Shown one piece after another: positions 60,261 through 64,000 of a stretch of DNA of 64,000 nt. Origin of the DNA: Ruminococcus_G sp050944435 (lineage in GTDB: Bacteria > Bacillota > Clostridia > Lachnospirales > Lachnospiraceae); NCBI GenBank assembly GCA_050944435.1, contig JBMNRB010000012.1, positions 1 to 64,000 on the forward strand, in the 5' to 3' direction. The position numbers and the translations under genes were made by a program. The notes under the pieces were generated by a model that was not told the DNA's origin, ran no database searches, and saw nothing but the letters and a program-made list of their open reading frames with translations. Each line of letters opens with the position of its first letter. The first letter of the stretch is position 1.

Positions 60261-61949
60261 TCACTTATGGTTGCTCCAGGACGGCGAACCTACGGCCACG
60301 GCGCATATACGCATTTCAATAAACTGCTTTTCTCCCGTATCCGGATGTTCCATCCTGATTTCCTCTGCCTGGCAGGTAGCCGTCACCCTTTCTCCGCCGG
60401 CGCATTCTGCTTTCCTCCTGACAGATTCCTCTGCCTTTTCCATCGCATACGCCTTGGCTTCTTCCAGCGACTCAAAGGATGCAACGCCCCAGGGAGCATG
60501 TACCACGATTCTCTCGTGATACTGATCCGGCCGAAGCAGGACTTTCTCTTCCACTGACACACTGCCCGATGCGGCCCCTATGGCATTTGCAACCTCAGCA
60601 TGAGGCGGAATAATCAGGACCGCCGGCAGTTTGTCACAGACTTTGGGCATCCAGGCGCTCACCGGCGCGCCCAAAGCAATCACTGTTTTAGCTGCAGCTT
60701 CCCCGAAGGTTTCCTTTTTCAATGCCTCCCGGCAGGCCGCCGCCAGCTTCTCTTCTATTTCATTTACCGCAAATTTTAAAAACTCTTCATAATCCATATG
60801 CATCTGATCAGCCATTTCCCTGGCGCCGGCTGCTGCCGCCTTTACGTCCCATCTGGAAATTCGCCCCGATGCATGCAATAAATCTGTGGGAGTCAAAGCG
60901 CTGTGCCACCCCTTCTCTTCTTTTCCTTTGCCTTCGACTCCTGTCACTTTACTGTACCGGTCTGCCATGGAAAGGGGCACGACCCTGTGGGGGCCAATGG
61001 ACAAACGGCCGTCTTTCTCCGGTGACAGCCGGCTGTCGCCGCCAATACCAAAGGTAGATACATTTACTGCCCGGATCTGAGGACACCAGCCGCCTACTTC
61101 GGCGCCGGATTCTTTCAGCCGGGCTTTCCCGTCCCGAATACAGGCAATATCCGTCGTCGTACCGCCCATATCCACCACAAGGGCATCCTTGGTTTCCGTG
61201 AGAAACCGGGCGCCCACCACACTGGCTGCCGGTCCTGACAGAATCGTCTCCACCGGTCGGTTCAGTGCATATTCCCATTTCATCAGACTGCCGTCGCCCT
61301 TTACGATCATCAGAGGAATCTCTCCCAGAGAAAATTCCTTCATGATCATTTTCACATTGGCAATCAGGGTGGTGATGCAGGTAATCAGCCCTGCATTCAG
61401 CGCCGCCGTCACCGTCCGGTCATAAAATCCCAGGGACTGGCAAAGTTCATGGGCGCAGACCACCGGCACGTCCAAAACTTCATGGAGGATCTCTTTCACC
61501 TGTATTTCATGGATGGGATTGCGGACACTGGCAAAGGAGGACACGGCGGCAGCCTCTATTTTCCCCTCCAGGCTTTTTGCCGCCTTACGTACCTGTTCCC
61601 GATCGATACCCGTTCTCTGTCTTCCTTTAATGTCCAGTTCTCCCTGCAGAGGAATACAGAAGTCCGCAGGCAGATCCTGGTCTATCCTTCGTCCCAAAAG
61701 GAATAATCCCACCCGGCTCTGTCTCCCTTCCACCACTGCATTGGTAGCCAGGGTGGTGGAAAGGCAGACCATGGAAACCTGAGACAGCTGATCCACCGGC
61801 AGCTTTCGAAAACAGTTGCGGATTCCCACGCTCAGATCCTGTCTGGTGGTAAAGGCTTTTGCCGTGCTGTGTACCTGACGGGCGGCGGGATCCATCAAAA
61901 CGCCGTCCGTAAATGTTCCGCCGGTATCGATTCCCAAGATGTACGACAC
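60261..61949 (-). CDS. HyuA-family (hydantoinase/oxoprolinase A-like) ASKHA ATPase
   Basis: A 562-residue protein, shorter than the ~690 of hydantoinase A. The ASKHA phosphate-1 loop GIDTGGTFTDGVL (near residue 6) and phosphate-2 loop VVDMGGTTTDIACI are intact. HyuA enzymes work with HyuB, and no HyuB gene is in the window. Other ASKHA proteins (GlmL/MutL type, RACo) reactivate or accompany B12 enzymes, and here the next gene is a B12 enzyme. I therefore favour a B12-partner role over hydantoin or oxoproline hydrolysis. Translation starts at GTG with AGGAGG upstream. Confidence 0.8.
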   Translation of the reverse strand: MSYILGIDTGGTFTDGVLMDPAARQVHSTAKAFTTRQDLSVGIRNCFRKLPVDQLSQVSMVCLSTTLATNAVVEGRQSRVGLFLLGRRIDQDLPADFCIPLQGELDIKGRQRTGIDREQVRKAAKSLEGKIEAAAVSSFASVRNPIHEIQVKEILHEVLDVPVVCAHELCQSLGFYDRTVTAALNAGLITCITTLIANVKMIMKEFSLGEIPLMIVKGDGSLMKWEYALNRPVETILSGPAASVVGARFLTETKDALVVDMGGTTTDIACIRDGKARLKESGAEVGGWCPQIRAVNVSTFGIGGDSRLSPEKDGRLSIGPHRVVPLSMADRYSKVTGVEGKGKEEKGWHSALTPTDLLHASGRISRWDVKAAAAGAREMADQMHMDYEEFLKFAVNEIEEKLAAACREALKKETFGEAAAKTVIALGAPVSAWMPKVCDKLPAVLIIPPHAEVANAIGAASGSVSVEEKVLLRPDQYHERIVVHAPWGVASFESLEEAKAYAMEKAEESVRRKAECAGGERVTATCQAEEIRMEHPDTGEKQFIEMRICAVAVGSPSWSNHK

Positions 61950-61975
61950 GTGTCCTTCTGCCTCCTATCCTCTAT

Positions 61976-63388
61976 CTACTGAATCTGATATTTTTCTTCA
62001 ATTTTAGCAATTTCCGCTTCCAGAATTTCGAAAATTTCATCTACCTGCTCCGGTGTCAGCGTAATGGGCGGAATAAAGGAAATGCGGTTGCCGTAGTATC
62101 CGTTCAGCTGAGCAAGAAGTCCCGCGTCTCTCATATTGTTAACCAGCTCATGAGCTTCTTCCTTCGCCGGCTCTTTCGTTCCCCGGTCTTTTACCAGCTC
62201 CAGACCGAAGTATACGCCTATGGCAGAATAGGTTCCCACGATGGGATGATTTGCCATCAGCTCATCGGCTTTCTTCTTCAGATATTCCCCTGTCTTTGTG
62301 CAGTTTTCCAGCAGATGATCTTCTTCAATGATGTCCAGAACTGTGTTGCCCACGCGGCATCCCAGAGAATATCCTGCATAGGTGGAGCAGATAAAGCTGA
62401 CTCCTGCTTCTTCAAAAATTTCCGCACGGCCTACAATACCGGACATCGGTATGCCTGCACCCAGCGCTTTTCCAAATACCAGGATATCGGGCACCACATC
62501 CTCGTGCTCACAGCACCACAATTTGCCGGTACGTCCCATACCTGTCTGCACTTCGTCAAAGATCAGAAGGAAGCCGTATTTATCCGCCAGTTTGCGAAGC
62601 TCCGTCAAAAATCCCTTCGGCGGTGCAATATAGCCGGCAGAACTCTGACAGGGTTCCACGATCATCGCCGCCACATTATTAATGCCGGAATCGGGAGCTC
62701 CCATACAGGTAACGCCTGTTGACATCATATTGTCGATAACTTTTACACACTCGAAATTACATTTTCCCTCTTCCCTTCCATAGGGACAGCGATAGCAGTA
62801 CGCATAGGGGAAATGTTCAATACAGTTGTCCTGTGACGGAACAGGATTATAATAACCGGTCATACGTCCGGATCCCGTCAGTCCCATGGTCGCTGTATTC
62901 TGTCCATGGTATCCTCCATAGAAAGAGATGATATGTGTCTTTTTCGTATGATATCTGGCAATACGGATCGCATTTTCCACCGCATCAGATCCGGAAAGAG
63001 CCAGACGAACACGTTTCGGAAAATCACCCGGCGTTTTTTCAATGATGCGTTTTACCAATTTCAGCCGCTCCGGTGTGGGGAAATCGAACCAGAAATCCAG
63101 CTCGTTCATATACTGATCATACATGGCGTCTGCGATTCTCTTGTCACCGTGTCCTATGTTCATGGAGGACATACCGCAGATGCAGTCGATATATTCTTTT
63201 CCATCCACATCCCAGATGCGGTTTCCTTTTCCTCTTTTGATAATCTGAGGATAATCCCATTTTGTAAATAAAACATCTCCTGGATGTTCATATTTCAGGA
63301 AATCCTTTAATCCTTCTTTGTTCCCCGGTGTCATGTTTTCAGCATTCTCAACCTGCTCCAGCAGTACTTCATAAGGTTTCTTACTCAT
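61976..63388 (-). CDS. Class III PLP-dependent aminotransferase
   Basis: A 470-residue enzyme. The PLP lysine is Lys307 (VFGKALGAG), with the cofactor Asp in FDEVQTGMGRTG (Asp278). It moves an omega-amino group to a keto acid and leaves an aldehyde, which suits the aldehyde dehydrogenase in the same operon. An insert with four cysteines (C198, C201, C210, C214; spacing C-x2-C-x8-C-x3-C) may bind zinc or an iron-sulfur cluster. It is the first gene of the operon, with GGAGG and a strong promoter. The amine is unknown; GABA, beta-alanine or a branched beta-amino acid are possible. Confidence 0.92.
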   Translation of the reverse strand: MSKKPYEVLLEQVENAENMTPGNKEGLKDFLKYEHPGDVLFTKWDYPQIIKRGKGNRIWDVDGKEYIDCICGMSSMNIGHGDKRIADAMYDQYMNELDFWFDFPTPERLKLVKRIIEKTPGDFPKRVRLALSGSDAVENAIRIARYHTKKTHIISFYGGYHGQNTATMGLTGSGRMTGYYNPVPSQDNCIEHFPYAYCYRCPYGREEGKCNFECVKVIDNMMSTGVTCMGAPDSGINNVAAMIVEPCQSSAGYIAPPKGFLTELRKLADKYGFLLIFDEVQTGMGRTGKLWCCEHEDVVPDILVFGKALGAGIPMSGIVGRAEIFEEAGVSFICSTYAGYSLGCRVGNTVLDIIEEDHLLENCTKTGEYLKKKADELMANHPIVGTYSAIGVYFGLELVKDRGTKEPAKEEAHELVNNMRDAGLLAQLNGYYGNRISFIPPITLTPEQVDEIFEILEAEIAKIEEKYQIQ

Positions 63389-63448
63389 TCTAAATTACCT
63401 CCTTGCGTGCATGTTTTAAATTACTGTATGTGACACCCTTTCTGTTGC

Positions 63449-63481
63449 TGATATATTAATATATTAAAATATCATTGTCAA
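63449..63481 (-). promoter_or_regulatory. Operon promoter overlapped by a possible GntR operator
   Basis: Minus-strand -35 TTGACA (63476-63481), 17-bp spacer, -10 TAATAT (63453-63458). The element TGATATATTAATATA (63449-63463, plus strand) covers the -10 and resembles the one before the GntR gene. Confidence 0.65.
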
Positions 63482-63557
63482 GCATTCTTGTCTAAATTTT
63501 TTTATTTAAGCAGATTCGACAAAATTATTGTCTGATTTTTTCGCGTTATTACCAGAA

Positions 63558-64000
63558 TTATATTTTTACTTTTCTGCGGTATTGGGCCGGAGACAATTGA
63601 TATCGCTCTTTAAACAACTTACAGAAATAGCTGGTGGAAGAAAAACCGCACATGGAAGCAATTTCTGTCACCGAACTCTTTGTACACGCCAGCAGTGAAG
63701 CTCCCTGGGTAAGACGGCATTCATTGATATACTCCACCGGTGTTTTCTGTGAAAACCGTTTGAAACATTTGAAACATTCGCTCCGGCTTACATTGGCGCT
63801 TCTGGCAATCTGATCCACTGTCAGCTCTTCAAAAAGATGCTCCCTTATATAGAAAAGCATTTTTTTCATACACTCATCATTTTTCTGATACGTCTTTTTC
63901 TCTAAAGCCGATTCATCTGCCTTTCTTATATATACAAGAAATTCATGCCACAGCTGACTGACCAGTCCCAGACACTTCAGTTCATAACCAAAGTCTGTAT
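63558..64000 (-). CDS. AraC-family regulator (partial, runs off the right edge)
   Basis: The C-terminal 147 residues of an AraC-type regulator; the frame stays open to base 64000, so the N-terminal sensor lies outside. The double helix-turn-helix is complete: LTVDQIARSANVSRSECFKCF, then SVTEIASMCGFSSTSYFCKLF and the terminal SPAQYRRKVKI. It is upstream of the aminotransferase operon on the same strand, but a 170-bp gap with the operon's own promoter separates them. Its target is unknown. Confidence 0.85.
   Translation of the reverse strand, partial: TDFGYELKCLGLVSQLWHEFLVYIRKADESALEKKTYQKNDECMKKMLFYIREHLFEELTVDQIARSANVSRSECFKCFKRFSQKTPVEYINECRLTQGASLLACTKSSVTEIASMCGFSSTSYFCKLFKERYQLSPAQYRRKVKI

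Noticed and set aside
60261..61949. Hydantoinase or 5-oxoprolinase function
   Set aside because: There is no HyuB gene in the window, the protein is about 130 residues short, and the neighbour is a B12 enzyme; the name is kept only as a family label.
63389..63557. Cobalamin riboswitch before the B12 operon
   Set aside because: The leader is short and AT-rich and has no B12-box (GCCACTG-type) sequence.

Overview
The window looks like a chromosomal segment of a Gram-positive anaerobe of the Lachnospiraceae (Clostridia) type. This is inferred from the gene families: a Mg2+ (M-box) riboswitch before a P-type Mg2+ ATPase, BceAB-like ABC modules with two-component systems, a YesM/YesN pair, a PTS sucrose operon, amtB-glnK, a DUF1538/PII pair, and a Tn4451-type serine-recombinase element. 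Intergenic regions are AT-rich, Shine-Dalgarno sites are strong (GGAGG), and most genes lie on the minus strand. No rRNA, tRNA or CRISPR array was seen.

Layout. 0.1-3.3 kb: inositol-type catabolism (iolG, an AraC regulator, a divergent sugar-isomerase-like TIM barrel). 3.4-6.6 kb: mgtA with a 570-nt leader holding an M-box, its terminator, two mini-ORFs and a second terminator with a competing antiterminator. 6.6-14.74 kb: an XRE-regulator/membrane-protein gene split by a 6.66-kb integrative mobilisable element (serine recombinase, MobV relaxase, RepA-like protein, Cys-rich VLP protein, XRE repressor, low-GC methyltransferase cargo). The element's att core and inverted-repeat ends can be read directly. 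14.9-20.6 kb: a two-component system with an ABC exporter and an MBL-fold hydrolase. 20.6-26.2 kb: the sucrose operon (scrR, scrA, scrB, scrK) with three LacI-type operators. 26.3-28.6 kb: a DUF1538 membrane protein and a double PII-like protein.

28.6-36.5 kb: a seven-gene minus-strand operon. It encodes an 816-residue methyltransferase - AstE/AspA-type deacylase - methyltransferase fusion, an FmdE-family protein, and a complete nickel/oligopeptide-type ABC importer. This is the strongest candidate here for an undescribed system, probably concerned with a metal chelate or small peptide. 36.7-38.3 kb: amtB-glnK behind a possible attenuator. 38.5-43.5 kb: a BceAB-like exporter with a divergent LytTR/GHKL pair whose regulator is frameshifted at a T7 run. 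43.5-44.0 kb: an acyl-CoA thioesterase.

44.1-55.3 kb: a CUT2 sugar ABC region with two dehydrogenases. It holds one complete importer (binding protein, ATPase, permease) and one permease paired with an ATPase that has lost its catalytic motifs. A YesM/YesN system controls it (the YesM frame is broken at a G run), and a 14-bp direct repeat with 21-bp period sits just upstream of the binding-protein promoter. 55.5-63.4 kb: a six-gene catabolic operon (class III aminotransferase, HyuA-type ASKHA ATPase, B12-dependent mutase-like protein, aldehyde dehydrogenase, EamA transporter, GntR/FCD regulator). A possible GntR operator overlaps the operon's -10 and recurs before the regulator gene. An AraC regulator runs off the right edge.
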